Shown here: positions 36,108 to 45,563 of the stretch, piece after piece
How positions within the stretch are numbered: the stretch's first letter is position 1
How the letters are laid out: every line of letters starts with the position of its first letter
Source of the DNA: Litoribrevibacter euphylliae
GTDB lineage: Bacteria; Pseudomonadota; Gammaproteobacteria; Pseudomonadales; Litoribrevibacteraceae
Assembly: GCF_042646085.1 (NCBI RefSeq)
Contig: NZ_JBHRSZ010000002.1
Span: 930,001 to 994,000 of the forward strand
Direction of reading: 5' to 3'
DNA: 64,000 bases
Translations under genes and position numbers: made by a program
Notes under the pieces: model-generated
What the model saw: the letters and a program-made list of their open reading frames with translations, nothing else
Database searches by the model: none
What the model was told of the DNA's origin: nothing

Positions 36108-37316
36108 ATGAAGCCCAATTACGACTTCACATGGATGCGATGTCTAATCATTGATGACAGCCACTCAGTGTCTGATTACCTAGCAACATTACTTAGAGAA
36201 TCACTTCAGTTAAAAGAAGTCTTTGTGGCATATAACGCGATAGAAGCCTTAAACATCATAGAATCTCATCCAGACATCCATGTGGTGTTGTGCGATCTGA
36301 ATATGGAGAAGGTCGATGGTTTAGAAATGATTCGGCTATTACGAGAAAAACGCTTTAGAGGCTATTTCGGTATCATCAGTTCCATGGCAGCAAAAGTCAT
36401 TAATTCCGCGGAACAGCTGGCCCGAGTCCATGACATCAACCTATTAGGCAGTCTTGCCAAACCCATTTCTGAAGATGCAATTATAAAGTTGCTTAGTAGC
36501 ATTGGGGAGAAACCTAAACACAAATCCGCACTCTCAGAAGGATCACTTAAAATTTATGAATTAATTCGCGGCATAGAAAAAGAACAATTCGAAGTCTTTT
36601 ATCAGCCAAAAATTAATTGCGTAAATCGTTCAGTGTTTGGTATCGAAGCATTAACCCGCTTGAATCATCCCAGGCTTGGCTTAATCTTTCCTGATCGCTT
36701 TATTGAGGCGATGGAACGAACCGCCTTAATCAATGAATTAACCAAGTACGTGTTAGAGAAATCGTTAAGCCAGTGGCGTCACTGGCAAGCTAAAGGACAT
36801 CTACTCAATATCGCGGTCAATATTTCCCCAAAAGAAATATGCAACCTCGATTTCCCTGAATATGTGCTCAATCTTCTCAAAGAAAATTCTGTACCTCCCG
36901 AATACCTAACATTGGAAATTACAGAATCTGCATTAGAATTGGATGAAACCGACTCCCTGGAGGTATTAAACAGGCTTTCAATGCATGGCGTTAAATTATC
37001 TATTGATGACTTCGGAACTGGCCACTCTTCTTTAGAACGCTTAAGGATTTACCCTTTCGATGAGCTCAAAGTCGACAAGAGCTTCATGTTGCACGCTCGT
37101 GAAAATGACAATGATCGTGCAATTGTCGAATCAAGCGTAATGTTAGCCAAGCGACTGGGTTTAAAAGTGGTGTTTGAAGGTATTGAAAATTCCGAACTCT
37201 ATAACATGTCGGATCATCTCGGCGGCGATGTCATTCAGGGATACTATATGTCGCGGCCCATGCAAGAAGATGACTTAATCGGCTGGATAGAAGACTGGAT
37301 AAGCCGCAACAGTTAA
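36108..37316 (+). CDS. Response regulator with EAL phosphodiesterase domain
   Basis: REC-EAL protein of 402 residues predicted to degrade c-di-GMP under control of a phosphorelay. The REC domain (about 10-130) has IDDSH and the phospho-acceptor Asp63 (VVLCDLNMEKVDG). The EAL domain (about 155-400) is catalytically complete: EALTRL near 180, NISPKE, EITESAL, DDFGTG, KVDKSF, EGIEN and QGYYMSRP. No cognate kinase is adjacent. It is divergent from phoX, sharing the region that carries the Pho-box-like repeats, so phosphate control is possible. Confidence 0.9.
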   Translation: MKPNYDFTWMRCLIIDDSHSVSDYLATLLRESLQLKEVFVAYNAIEALNIIESHPDIHVVLCDLNMEKVDGLEMIRLLREKRFRGYFGIISSMAAKVINSAEQLARVHDINLLGSLAKPISEDAIIKLLSSIGEKPKHKSALSEGSLKIYELIRGIEKEQFEVFYQPKINCVNRSVFGIEALTRLNHPRLGLIFPDRFIEAMERTALINELTKYVLEKSLSQWRHWQAKGHLLNIAVNISPKEICNLDFPEYVLNLLKENSVPPEYLTLEITESALELDETDSLEVLNRLSMHGVKLSIDDFGTGHSSLERLRIYPFDELKVDKSFMLHARENDNDRAIVESSVMLAKRLGLKVVFEGIENSELYNMSDHLGGDVIQGYYMSRPMQEDDLIGWIEDWISRNS

Positions 37317-37486
37317 CACAAGCATTTCATGAATTAAATGCATCTTCACTCAATCACACATCCCCTTTACTCGTTATAGCCTTAATAAATGCATAGCAAG
37401 ATTACTGTGATTAAACACATTATGAGCTAACCCTTTCCCTTCTCGCATAGAGAACCTAAGCTTTAGAAACCTCTGCCAAAAAGATA

Positions 37487-38140
37487 ATGGAGTATCACTT
37501 GAACATCATGCTTTACCTTAGACAACTACTTATTCTTTGGGTGAGCGTTATGGTGCCTTGCGCCTTTGCTCTTGAGATTAAAGTGGTTGATCAAAATGGA
37601 GCACCAGTAAAAGATGCCGTCATTGCCATTCCTGAAGGCAGCATCACGGCGATTTCCCCGGAACCTGCGATTATGGATCAGATTGACGTCGCCTTTGTGC
37701 CTCACGTACTCGCGATTGAACAAGGCCGGGAAGTGATCTTTCCCAACAGTGACGACATCCGACACCACGTCTATTCTTTTTCAGAACCGAAACGTTTTGA
37801 GATTAAATTGTACAAAGGTGTACCCAAGACGCCGATTACCTTTGACCAATCAGGGTTAGTGGCTTTAGGCTGCAACATTCACGATTCGATGCTGGGTTAT
37901 ATTTTTGTCTCTCCGTGGCCAGAATTTAAAATCACCGACACATCGGGATTGGTGACCTTATCCAAAGCCGTAAACACAGTTGCAGTTTGGCACCCATGGA
38001 TACCTAACCTGACCGAGCCAATGATGGTGGAACTTACTGCTCAGGAAGACGTTAACTTGTTTCAGATCACACTAAACCTGAATCAACCTCAGCCCGTTAA
38101 ACGCTACAAGAAGAAGTACAAGAAACGCTACAATGATTGA
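37487..38140 (+). CDS. Exported cupredoxin-like protein
   Basis: Periplasmic protein of 217 residues or slightly less. After a signal peptide ending near FALEI, residues 30-140 form a cupredoxin-like fold: PNSDDIRHHVYSFS gives a His ligand and LVALGCNIHDSMLGYIFV supplies Cys, His and Met, the type I copper set. Many relatives are named methylamine-utilisation proteins without evidence. The start is uncertain: ATG 37487 has no ribosome site, whereas a TTG at 37499 has GGAG six bases upstream. It overlaps the next gene by eight bases, so the two are translationally coupled. Confidence 0.78.
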   Translation: MEYHLNIMLYLRQLLILWVSVMVPCAFALEIKVVDQNGAPVKDAVIAIPEGSITAISPEPAIMDQIDVAFVPHVLAIEQGREVIFPNSDDIRHHVYSFSEPKRFEIKLYKGVPKTPITFDQSGLVALGCNIHDSMLGYIFVSPWPEFKITDTSGLVTLSKAVNTVAVWHPWIPNLTEPMMVELTAQEDVNLFQITLNLNQPQPVKRYKKKYKKRYND

Positions 38141-40523
38141 TATTAGCCTGCGCAACAAAATCCTGATTCTCTTTCTCAGCTTGATTGTGATTTCATCCAT
38201 CACAACCATTGTCTCGGTTTTGTTCGCCACAAATAACAGCGTTGAACGACAAGCGCAGGATAAATTAAAAGTCGGTTTGAAAGTCTTTGAGCAGTTAATG
38301 GACATTCGAGCCAACCAACTCTTTGAATCGGCAGAAGTTCTCACTGCCGATTTTGGTTTTAAAGCGGCGGTGCTCGATAAAGATGAGCAAACCCTAATCT
38401 CGGTATTAGAAAATCACGGTGCTCGCATTGATGCGGATCTCATGATGCTGGCCTCACTGGACGGTGAATTGCTGGCCAGTACCGACGCCATTACTCAAGC
38501 CGAAAATCGCTTCCCATTTTCCGACCTTTTGAGTGACGCTGAAAAAGAAGGCGGCTTGATGAAAACCGTGATGCTTAACGGAAATGCCTACCAAATGTTG
38601 ATGCTGCAGGTTAATGCTCCGGTGCCAGTGGCCTGGGCTGTGGTGGGCTATCTGATTGATCACAACCTGGCCAACCAATTAAAAGAATTGACCACCTTGG
38701 AAGTAAGCTTCTCTGGGGTTTACCGACAAGAACAAACACTGAACATCAGCACCTTGGATGACGTTGTTCACACGACATCCATGGCCCAAACCATGACCCA
38801 AGATCCATGGCAGCGCGTTACCTGGAATGATCAACAGTTTTTGGCACTCCTCACCCCTCTGGTTGATGCGGGCTACTATCAGGTAGACGCCATTCTGAGT
38901 ACCTCTCTGGACGATGCCTTTGCCAGCTTCTCTCCGCTGAAGGTACAAATTCTGACCATATCCGGGGTCGCTCTTCTAGTCTCGGTTCTGATGGGGTTCA
39001 TTATTGCCCGCAATATTACCCGTCCGGTAAATTCATTGGTCAATGCAGCACAGCGTATCAGTAGCGGTAATTATTCAGAGAGCATTGCCACTCATGATGC
39101 CCAACGTGATTTTAAGCGCAATGAAATAGGCAAACTGGCGGCGAGCTTTGATCACATGCAACGGGAAATTGCCGACCGCGAAGAGAAGATTCTTTATCAG
39201 GTCTATCATGACACTTTGACAGGCCTTGCCAATCGCATGGCAGCTCAACAACAAATTGAAGGCCTGATACATCATTATGATCAGACGGATCGCAAGTTCG
39301 CCCTGCTTTCCATCAACCTGCAAAAGTTTAAATTGATCAATGACACCTTCGGTTATCAAACCGGTGATTTGTTACTTCAAGCCTTTGCAGAGTCTTTATA
39401 TCCCCTGACATCCGATGAGTTAAAACCGGCGCGTTTAGGTGCCGATGAGTTCCTATTAATCTTACCGGACATCGTTGAATCAGAACTGTACGAAAAGCTC
39501 AACGACATTCAATCTGAACTCAACACCAGCTATTCCATCTCCAGTCTGAATATTCCGGTCACCACTTATATTGGCGTGGCTCTTTATCCAACTCACGGCA
39601 CGCGTACTGATCAACTTTTACGCCGGACCGATATCGCGCTCAATCAAGCCAAAGCCAAGAGCCAAGACATCGGTGTTTACGAAACCGGCAGTGATGAAAA
39701 ACATCTGAAACAGATTCGCTTGGTAAATGATCTCAAGATTGCCCTCACCGAAGATCAGCTCACCATGTTCTATCAGCCAAAAGTGGATCTTCACGAAAAA
39801 CGTGTGACTCAAGTAGAAGCCTTAATTCGTTGGTTCCATCCAGAACTGGGGTTTATACCACCAGATGAATTTATTGGGTTGGCAGAACAGTCAGGCTTGA
39901 TGCCAACGTTAAGTCGCTGGGTGATTCGGCGTGTATTGAACGACGCCGTACAATGGCAATCGGAAGGAGTAGATCTCATCATGGCCGTTAATATTTCGGC
40001 CTACGACCTTGCACACGATGATCTTCCTGATTATGTCATGAGACTGTTAAAAGATCTGAAGCTTTCTAGTAGACACCTGATTTTAGAAATGACCGAAAGC
40101 GCGGTCATGCAAGATTCCAATCAAGCGTTATCTATTCTGAATCGGTTCAACAGTGAAGGCATAAAACTGGCGATTGACGACTATGGCACAGGCTATTCAT
40201 CTCTAAGTCAAATGAAGTCATTGCCGGTGGATGAATTAAAGATCGACATGTCCTTTGTCCTTAACTTGGATGAAAGCAAAGAAGATCAAGCCATCGTTCA
40301 ATCCACCATTGAAATGGGTCATAACCTGGGGCTGACGGTTGTCGCAGAAGGGGTCGAAAACCGTAAATCATGGTCTTTGCTGGAGCGCTATGGCTGCGAC
40401 AAACTGCAAGGCTACTACATCAGCAAGCCTCAAAACTCCCAGAACTTCCTTCAGTGGTTTAAAGAATACGATGTTAACAACGAGTACGCTTCCGAATCAC
40501 ATTCTGATAGTCTATCCGGTTAA
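38133..40523 (+). CDS. Membrane GGDEF/EAL protein with degenerate GGDEF
   Basis: Inner-membrane c-di-GMP protein of 796 residues. Two membrane helices (about 8-30 and 272-295) flank a periplasmic sensor domain, followed by HAMP (about 297-350), GGDEF and EAL. The GGDEF site reads RLGADEF near 434, i.e. GADEF, so cyclase activity is doubtful. The EAL part is complete (EALIRW near 562, NISAYD, EMTESAV, DDYGTGYSS, KIDMSF, EGVE, QGYYISKP), so a phosphodiesterase is likely. It overlaps the cupredoxin gene, which suggests that the periplasmic domain senses that protein or a metal/redox signal. Confidence 0.9.
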   Translation: MIDISLRNKILILFLSLIVISSITTIVSVLFATNNSVERQAQDKLKVGLKVFEQLMDIRANQLFESAEVLTADFGFKAAVLDKDEQTLISVLENHGARIDADLMMLASLDGELLASTDAITQAENRFPFSDLLSDAEKEGGLMKTVMLNGNAYQMLMLQVNAPVPVAWAVVGYLIDHNLANQLKELTTLEVSFSGVYRQEQTLNISTLDDVVHTTSMAQTMTQDPWQRVTWNDQQFLALLTPLVDAGYYQVDAILSTSLDDAFASFSPLKVQILTISGVALLVSVLMGFIIARNITRPVNSLVNAAQRISSGNYSESIATHDAQRDFKRNEIGKLAASFDHMQREIADREEKILYQVYHDTLTGLANRMAAQQQIEGLIHHYDQTDRKFALLSINLQKFKLINDTFGYQTGDLLLQAFAESLYPLTSDELKPARLGADEFLLILPDIVESELYEKLNDIQSELNTSYSISSLNIPVTTYIGVALYPTHGTRTDQLLRRTDIALNQAKAKSQDIGVYETGSDEKHLKQIRLVNDLKIALTEDQLTMFYQPKVDLHEKRVTQVEALIRWFHPELGFIPPDEFIGLAEQSGLMPTLSRWVIRRVLNDAVQWQSEGVDLIMAVNISAYDLAHDDLPDYVMRLLKDLKLSSRHLILEMTESAVMQDSNQALSILNRFNSEGIKLAIDDYGTGYSSLSQMKSLPVDELKIDMSFVLNLDESKEDQAIVQSTIEMGHNLGLTVVAEGVENRKSWSLLERYGCDKLQGYYISKPQNSQNFLQWFKEYDVNNEYASESHSDSLSG

Positions 40524-40537
40524 GGAAACCTCTAAAT
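40524..40537. repeat. RAACCTCT motif directly after a stop codon
   Basis: GGAAACCTCTAAAT begins immediately after the stop codon of the GGDEF/EAL gene. Similar motifs occur at 7662, 18011, 33632, 37466, 44863 and 50651, and at both ends of the element at 45184-45450. Confidence 0.45.
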
Positions 40538-40571
40538 AATTAAACACAGAAAAGGGAAAGGTCTAGTCAGC

Positions 40572-41876
40572 ATGAAGCGCCATACCGTGTTCGCCGCTTT
40601 GATTATCCCAACCGCCCTTTTCTCACCTAGTGTTTTAGCCGAGTCCTCTCAAACCGATTCGCTTCCGTTTGTTTTTACATCGCTGTTTTCCCAAACGGAA
40701 AACTCACCTCATAGCCTTCATGCAGAAGTGAATGTGGTTGCAAACTATAACAACGACAACGAAACCTGGCTGTCCGATGGCTTAGGTCGTTATAACTCAG
40801 GCAGTGATGGCGATTCGGTATCCGGCCTCGGCGAGTTTCACCTTGGCTACAGTTTTAAAGTTAGCCCAGCCCTGAGACTCTCGACGCATATTCAAGCCCG
40901 AGAGAGTTCAACAAAAGATTCAGCAAGAACCCTAGGTTTGGTAGAACTGAAAGGCCGTTACCGCACCGATCTGGATTTTAACCAAAGTGTCCAATTCACC
41001 TTCGGCCAATTCTTCCTCCCCATTTCAATGGAGAATACCGACCGCTTTTGGGATTCACCTTACACTCTCTCCTTCTCGTCACTGAACAGCTGGATTGGTG
41101 AAGAATTTCGCCCTATAGGGCTCGAAGCCTCGTATCTGTACCATTTCGATCACGGCTTGGAATGGGAATTCGCAGCCAGCTTGTTTGGCGGAAATGATTC
41201 GATGGGCGCCATTCTGGCTTACCGGGGCTGGAGTTACGGTCGACACCGTACCGTATTCGGTGATGTTCTGGCCGTACCTGAACTGACCAGTCTCGAAGAT
41301 GGCGGTAATTTTGAAGGTCAAAGAGACGACGGCAGCAAACCTTTTGGTCGCGAATTGGACGACAGACCGGGTTATATTCTAAGAACCTCCGTCACTGGAG
41401 ACGCCTACCTTCTGAGTCTCGCCTGGATAGACAATATGGGGGATACCAAACTGCATCACGGTGAATACGCCTGGCGTACCAAGTTTGCCGTACTTGGCGG
41501 CTCTTGGTTAATCACGGATGAACTGGAACTGCTCTCCGAAGCCACCCTCGGCAACACCACCATGGGCGCCGCACCCGGTGTCGATGCCGACTTCTACTCG
41601 GCCTACCTAATGGCCTCTTATCTTCGAGACGCATTCAGATATTCCCTTCGTTATGATCTCTTCGGGATGGATGACCTTGATGACATGGATGATGACAACA
41701 ACGACTTTGGTCGCAGCATGACCCTCGCAGTGATGTGGCAACCGGAGGATAACCCTCTCAGCCTTGGTACTGAATTTCTCTACCTCAACAGTAAACGTTC
41801 CAAAGCGGCCACTGCAGGACAATTCGACGACTCAGACAGCCTAAGTGTGAGCTTCCTGTTGAAATATCGTTTTTGA
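40572..41876 (+). CDS. Outer-membrane beta-barrel protein
   Basis: Predicted outer-membrane barrel of 434 residues: signal peptide cut at VLAES near residue 24, many alternating strands (ALRLSTHIQARES, FRYSLRYDLFGMD, SLSVSFLLKYRF) and a C-terminal Phe. It belongs with porin-like proteins whose substrate cannot be told. It is 48 bases behind the GGDEF/EAL gene and probably the third member of that operon. An acidic loop (DDLDDMDDDNND near 368-379) could bind divalent cations. Confidence 0.75.
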   Translation: MKRHTVFAALIIPTALFSPSVLAESSQTDSLPFVFTSLFSQTENSPHSLHAEVNVVANYNNDNETWLSDGLGRYNSGSDGDSVSGLGEFHLGYSFKVSPALRLSTHIQARESSTKDSARTLGLVELKGRYRTDLDFNQSVQFTFGQFFLPISMENTDRFWDSPYTLSFSSLNSWIGEEFRPIGLEASYLYHFDHGLEWEFAASLFGGNDSMGAILAYRGWSYGRHRTVFGDVLAVPELTSLEDGGNFEGQRDDGSKPFGRELDDRPGYILRTSVTGDAYLLSLAWIDNMGDTKLHHGEYAWRTKFAVLGGSWLITDELELLSEATLGNTTMGAAPGVDADFYSAYLMASYLRDAFRYSLRYDLFGMDDLDDMDDDNNDFGRSMTLAVMWQPEDNPLSLGTEFLYLNSKRSKAATAGQFDDSDSLSVSFLLKYRF

Positions 41877-42019
41877 TTTGATCATCGAATACCCCACTGA
41901 CACTGCGCTCCCATATACAACCTCCCCCAAATACAATCATCTCAAGTTCAGTCACCTCAAGTTCAATCACATTAAATGCAACTCAGCTCAAAGATTGAAC
42001 CCGTTCCCACTTTTCTACA

Positions 42020-42052
42020 CTGTCATAATTTTTTCGTAGCCCTGTAACAGCG
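42020..42052 (+). promoter_or_regulatory. Pho-box-like repeats upstream of the first PhoD-like gene
   Basis: CTGTCATAATT, TTTTCGTAGCC and CTGTAACAGCG follow each other in 11-base register; the first has the perfect CTGTCAT core. It lies 141 bases before the gene. The same 316-base gap contains a doubled 15-base unit (CTCAAGTTCARTCAC) near 41940-41970 and nothing else. Confidence 0.5.
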
Positions 42053-42192
42053 CCTCGTTCTAATGCGCCCTAGCGAACCCTTTTACCAAAATAAGCGGTT
42101 CTAAAAACAGTCTCTATAACAACCACCTAATAAAAACAAAAACGAAAGCAAGAGACTCACCAACGACAAACAAGCACTGAGGGATAACAAAA

Positions 42193-43959
42193 ATGACGAT
42201 TAAAATGAATCGCCGCAAGTTTCTGGGCGCATCAGCAGCCGCACTGGCCACGCCTTATGCGTTAAAAACCACACAAGCTCAAGCCGGTTTCTTCGACTTT
42301 GGCGCCAGCAAGAACATTGCGGCTTTACCAGACAACAGCCAGATCAACCAAGAACAGGCACGACGAGTATTTGATTTGTCGGTTACATCAGGGGATCCAA
42401 CGTCAACAGGCGTGATGCTATGGACTCACATTAATCCTGAAGAATACGACAGCAACGAAACTCTGACCTTCCAAATTAGCCAAGATCCAGCTTGTGAGTA
42501 CGTCCTGTTAGAAGGCACTGTGGATGCGTGGGACATTTCAGCCAATAACGACTATACCGTTAAAATCGATCTTGACGGTCAGCTCAATCCGAACGAAACC
42601 TATTACTATCGCTTCATTTACAAGGACGTCAGCTCACGCATCGGTCGTTGTAAAACCTTACCTTTGGAAGACAGTTACTTAAAAAGCCTGAAGCTGGCTG
42701 TACTGACTTGTCAGGACTACACCAACGGTTACTACGGCGCATTAAACTATGTGGCAAACGATCTCAACATTGACTTCGTTATTCATTTAGGGGACTTCAT
42801 TTATGAAACCGCAGGCGACCCACGTTTCCAAAGTCTGCCATTTGACGATCGCACTATTATCCTTCCGAGTGATGGTGTCGTTGCTTTAGGTGTGGATGAT
42901 TATCGTCACCTCTACAAAACCTACCGCAGTGACTTGAATCTACAATTGGCAATGGAGGTGCACACCTGGATTTTGACCACTGACGATCATGAAACCGCTA
43001 ATGACTGTTATTGGGATTACGAAAGAGACACGCTCGGCGCCCCTGATCATCCATTCGTAACCGAAGAAGGCAATGACGCAGGCGCGCTTCGTCAGTTAAA
43101 ACTCGATAGCCAACGTGCTTGGGTCGAATACACCCCGACTCGGGTGACTGTAAACGAGTACGCAACCCATCCTCATGATTTCACACAGATTTATCGTAAC
43201 TTTAAGTTCGGTGATCTCTTTGAGCTTTTCATGCTGGATACCCGTACTTATCGTACTGCTCACCCGTGTGGCGAGAACGACATTTTCTCCCGCTACCTTC
43301 CACTGAATTGCCACAACATGAACAACGAAAGTCAGAGTATGATGGGCGAAGTGCAATTCAATTGGTTGAAGCAAGGCCTTCAAGACAGCACGGCAAAATG
43401 GACGGTATTAGGCAACCAAACTTACATGGGGCGTATGGCAGCGTCTCTACTAGGACAACCATTGGCCTACATTAACGTCGATGCCTGGGATGGCTATCAA
43501 TACGAACGCGACCGTTTGATGGAAGCAGTACGCGACGCCAATCTCGAAAATTTCGTGGTACTCACAGGGGATTTGCATACCTACATCAGCTCCTATGTGA
43601 AGTACGACTACGGCCATTTAACCAACCTGTGGTGGCGCAACATTGCAGGCGTTGAGTTCATGACGCCATCCGTCACCTCATCCAATTTGTTTGAGATGAT
43701 CTCCAATCAAGCGCAATCTTTAGAGCAAAAACAGCAACTACTGCAAGCCTTAAGTGAAGGGGCGATTCGCATCAACAATCCACACATTTGTTACTTCAAC
43801 TCGACCCAGAATGGTTACAGCACCTTGGAATTCAATCGCGATTACTGCGAATGGACTGCCTATAGCGTAGATAAAAACACCAACTCAGACACTCCGAGTC
43901 GAACCATGGTAAAACGTCAACGTAAACATGCTGGTTGGGCGTGGTTGGATAACGCCTAA
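42193..43959 (+). CDS. PhoD-like alkaline phosphatase (Tat-exported)
   Basis: PhoD-family phosphodiesterase/phosphatase of 588 residues. A Tat signal opens it (MNRRKFLGASAAALATPYA). An N-terminal Fn3-like domain (SGDPTSTGVMLWTHIN) is followed by the metallophosphatase core: LAVLTCQDYTNGYYGAL, VIHLGDFIYETAGD, TTDDHETANDCYWDY and VVLTGDLHTYISSYV, which hold the Fe/Ca ligands. It cleaves phosphodiesters and lipid or teichoic phosphates in the periplasm. A Pho-box-like site precedes it. Confidence 0.9.
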   Translation: MTIKMNRRKFLGASAAALATPYALKTTQAQAGFFDFGASKNIAALPDNSQINQEQARRVFDLSVTSGDPTSTGVMLWTHINPEEYDSNETLTFQISQDPACEYVLLEGTVDAWDISANNDYTVKIDLDGQLNPNETYYYRFIYKDVSSRIGRCKTLPLEDSYLKSLKLAVLTCQDYTNGYYGALNYVANDLNIDFVIHLGDFIYETAGDPRFQSLPFDDRTIILPSDGVVALGVDDYRHLYKTYRSDLNLQLAMEVHTWILTTDDHETANDCYWDYERDTLGAPDHPFVTEEGNDAGALRQLKLDSQRAWVEYTPTRVTVNEYATHPHDFTQIYRNFKFGDLFELFMLDTRTYRTAHPCGENDIFSRYLPLNCHNMNNESQSMMGEVQFNWLKQGLQDSTAKWTVLGNQTYMGRMAASLLGQPLAYINVDAWDGYQYERDRLMEAVRDANLENFVVLTGDLHTYISSYVKYDYGHLTNLWWRNIAGVEFMTPSVTSSNLFEMISNQAQSLEQKQQLLQALSEGAIRINNPHICYFNSTQNGYSTLEFNRDYCEWTAYSVDKNTNSDTPSRTMVKRQRKHAGWAWLDNA

Positions 43960-43989
43960 CTTATCGTTCACACATCAGTAGCGACACAC

Positions 43990-44022
43990 AACGCCCTAAG
44001 GAAGATTAATCCAAGGGGCGTT
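43990..44022 (+). terminator. Terminator after the first PhoD-like gene
   Basis: AACGCCC and GGGCGTT pair around a 19-base loop, followed by a T-rich stretch (TTTCATTT). It ends about 60 bases past the stop. Confidence 0.5.
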
Positions 44023-44098
44023 TCATTTGATCAAGCGCCAACTGTTAACCCCTTGTATGAATCGCTATAATGCAGCCGATTATCACGAGGAACTTCCT

Positions 44099-44470
44099 AT
44101 GTCAGCCATTCAAGATCAAGACGCTGCACTTGCCAATGCAGAAACCTTTCTCTCAGAGTCCGTTGAAAACAAACAAGTGTGGGCGTTAAAACACGACGAA
44201 GGTGGCTGGGCATCCTGCGAATCGAAAGATTACGAAGACACCGCGATCTTTTTATTCTGGTCGACTGAAGATAACGCGGTTCAATACGGCCAGGGTGAGT
44301 GGAAAGATTTTAAGCCCACCGCCATCGATTTAGAGGCGTTCATTGAAACCTGGCTTAAAGGGTTAGATCAGGAAGACCACATGATTGGAATGAACTGGGA
44401 AGCCGGTTTATTTGGGCTAGAAGTAGAGCCGTTGGAAATTGCCAAGAAACTGCGCTCGGGTGATATTTAA
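44099..44470 (+). CDS. DUF2750 protein
   Basis: Small cytoplasmic protein of 123 residues of the DUF2750 family. I start at the ATG 44099 (MSAIQDQDAALANAETFLSE) because GAGGAA lies nine bases upstream; the frame continues 24 codons further up without a signal. VWALKHDEGGWASCESKDYEDTAIFLFWS is the family's core and FIETWLKGLDQEDHMIGMNWEAGLFGLE its end, each written here only in part as evidence. Function unknown; probably single-gene. Confidence 0.72.
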   Translation: MSAIQDQDAALANAETFLSESVENKQVWALKHDEGGWASCESKDYEDTAIFLFWSTEDNAVQYGQGEWKDFKPTAIDLEAFIETWLKGLDQEDHMIGMNWEAGLFGLEVEPLEIAKKLRSGDI

Positions 44471-44490
44471 TCCTTTCAACTAACGATCCA

Positions 44491-44542
44491 AACAGGGTGT
44501 CGTTTTATCTTCTTGTTTAAGAATCTTGAAAAACACCCTGTT
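44491..44542 (+). terminator. Terminator-like hairpin after the DUF2750 gene
   Basis: AACAGGGTGT and ACACCCTGTT pair across a 32-base loop that holds a nested TTCTT/AAGAA stem. It starts 20 bases past the stop; the T run is weak. Confidence 0.45.
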
Positions 44543-44629
44543 TGTCTAAAATGACTCTGCATGCCGTTTCAGGTGTTCCATACTATCGAGAGACGTTTTG
44601 ATATTAGGAACAACCAGGAAACCACTACC

Positions 44630-44854
44630 ATGCTCAAAATGAAAAAAGCCTGCGAAAAATGCAGCGCACCATTAGGACTGACCGATCGAGCCTTCATCTG
44701 TTCTTATGAGTGCACCTTCTGCCACGACTGTACCACCAGTATGAATCACATTTGCCCTAACTGCGAAGGTGAATTAGTCCAACGTCCTACCCGAGTAAAA
44801 GGGGTCGCTCAAGTCGCAGCCAGCCAGATTAAACAAAAGCTTTTCGGCAAATAA
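44630..44854 (+). CDS. DUF1272 zinc-ribbon protein
   Basis: Very small protein of 74 residues from the ATG 44630 (CAGGAAACC upstream). Eight cysteines and two histidines are arranged as ACEKCSAPL, AFICSYECTFCHDCT and NHICPNCEGEL, a RING- or zinc-ribbon-like array binding probably two metal ions, typical of DUF1272. A basic tail follows. Function is not known for the family; a nucleic-acid or protein-binding role is only an inference from the fold. Confidence 0.8.
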   Translation: MLKMKKACEKCSAPLGLTDRAFICSYECTFCHDCTTSMNHICPNCEGELVQRPTRVKGVAQVAASQIKQKLFGK

Positions 44855-44945
44855 GAGCTAAAAAACCTCTGAATAAGCCACCCTTACTTCGTCCTCTACC
44901 GATCACGCCCAAAAAACAACCTCTCATCAACTAAGACAAAAGTGT

Positions 44946-44982
44946 GACAAAAAGGTCACCTTTTTGTCTCGATCCGTCATAC
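44946..44982. promoter_or_regulatory. Palindrome and Pho-box-like repeats upstream of the second PhoD-like gene
   Basis: GACAAAAAGGT, one base, ACCTTTTTGTC form a perfect 23-base palindrome at 44946-44968. Its flanks also give 11-base-spaced Pho-like cores: TTTTGTCTCGA then TCCGTCATACC on the plus strand, and TTTTGTCACAC then TTTTGTCTTAG on the minus strand. It is some 580 bases from the PhoD-like gene, because the MITE-like element lies between. Confidence 0.4.
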
Positions 44983-45183
44983 CCGTTTATTGAATGAACA
45001 TGCAAAATCCCACTATTGGACAAATCGTAGGCCCAAATCGACGCCATTAGACAGGAAAAATGTCCCTCAAAGCACCTGAATGTCTGTGTAGTTTTGATGA
45101 CCATTTATCACTTTATGGCCGAAACCTTGACTCAATTTGGCCTTATTTGTCCCCTTGTCACATAAAAGTAATGATTTTTTATG

Positions 45184-45450
45184 AAGGAACCTCTGAACAA
45201 GTCCGCTCTAGCTCAGCGGGCGCTAGAAAAATGTTAGAACAAGGCGAGCTTCGTAGAGAATGTCTAGACCTTTTCAAGAAGTTCAACGACGTTATAACGT
45301 TTTTAAAGCCCCGCCCTTCGGGGCCTTAAGAGAAATGCCTCTTTTTTGTTGCGGCTTTTTGACGTAACCCGTTATGCCTTCAAAACCGCGCCTCAAAGAG
45401 ACATTTCTCTTATAGGCCTGAGCAGAGAGGGACTTATTCAGAGGTTCCTT
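45184..45450. mobile_element. MITE-like non-autonomous element
   Basis: A 267-base element bounded by inverted repeats of about 24-30 bases: AAGGAACCTCTGAACAAGTC on the left and, reading inward from the right, AAGGAACCTCTGAATAAGTC. Inside are a GC-rich hairpin (GCCCCGCCCTTCGGGGC) and a second inverted pair (TAAGAGAAATGCCTC / GAGACATTTCTCTTA). It codes for no transposase. A clear target duplication is not visible. An 89-codon frame at 45060-45329 runs into it and is probably not a gene. The parent IS family is uncertain. Confidence 0.65.
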
Positions 45451-45563
45451 TAATAGACATTCAACAAACTATAACGACAAAAAAACAGAACTCTTATGAA
45501 TGTCTGAACCAGTCCGTTCTAGTTCAGACATTCCTTAACCAAGCAATTCAAGGTGTTTAGACG

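Noticed and set aside
45060..45329. 89-codon frame with an AGGAAAA ribosome-like site
   Set aside because: Its second half is the inside of the MITE-like element and it shows no protein family; probably chance.
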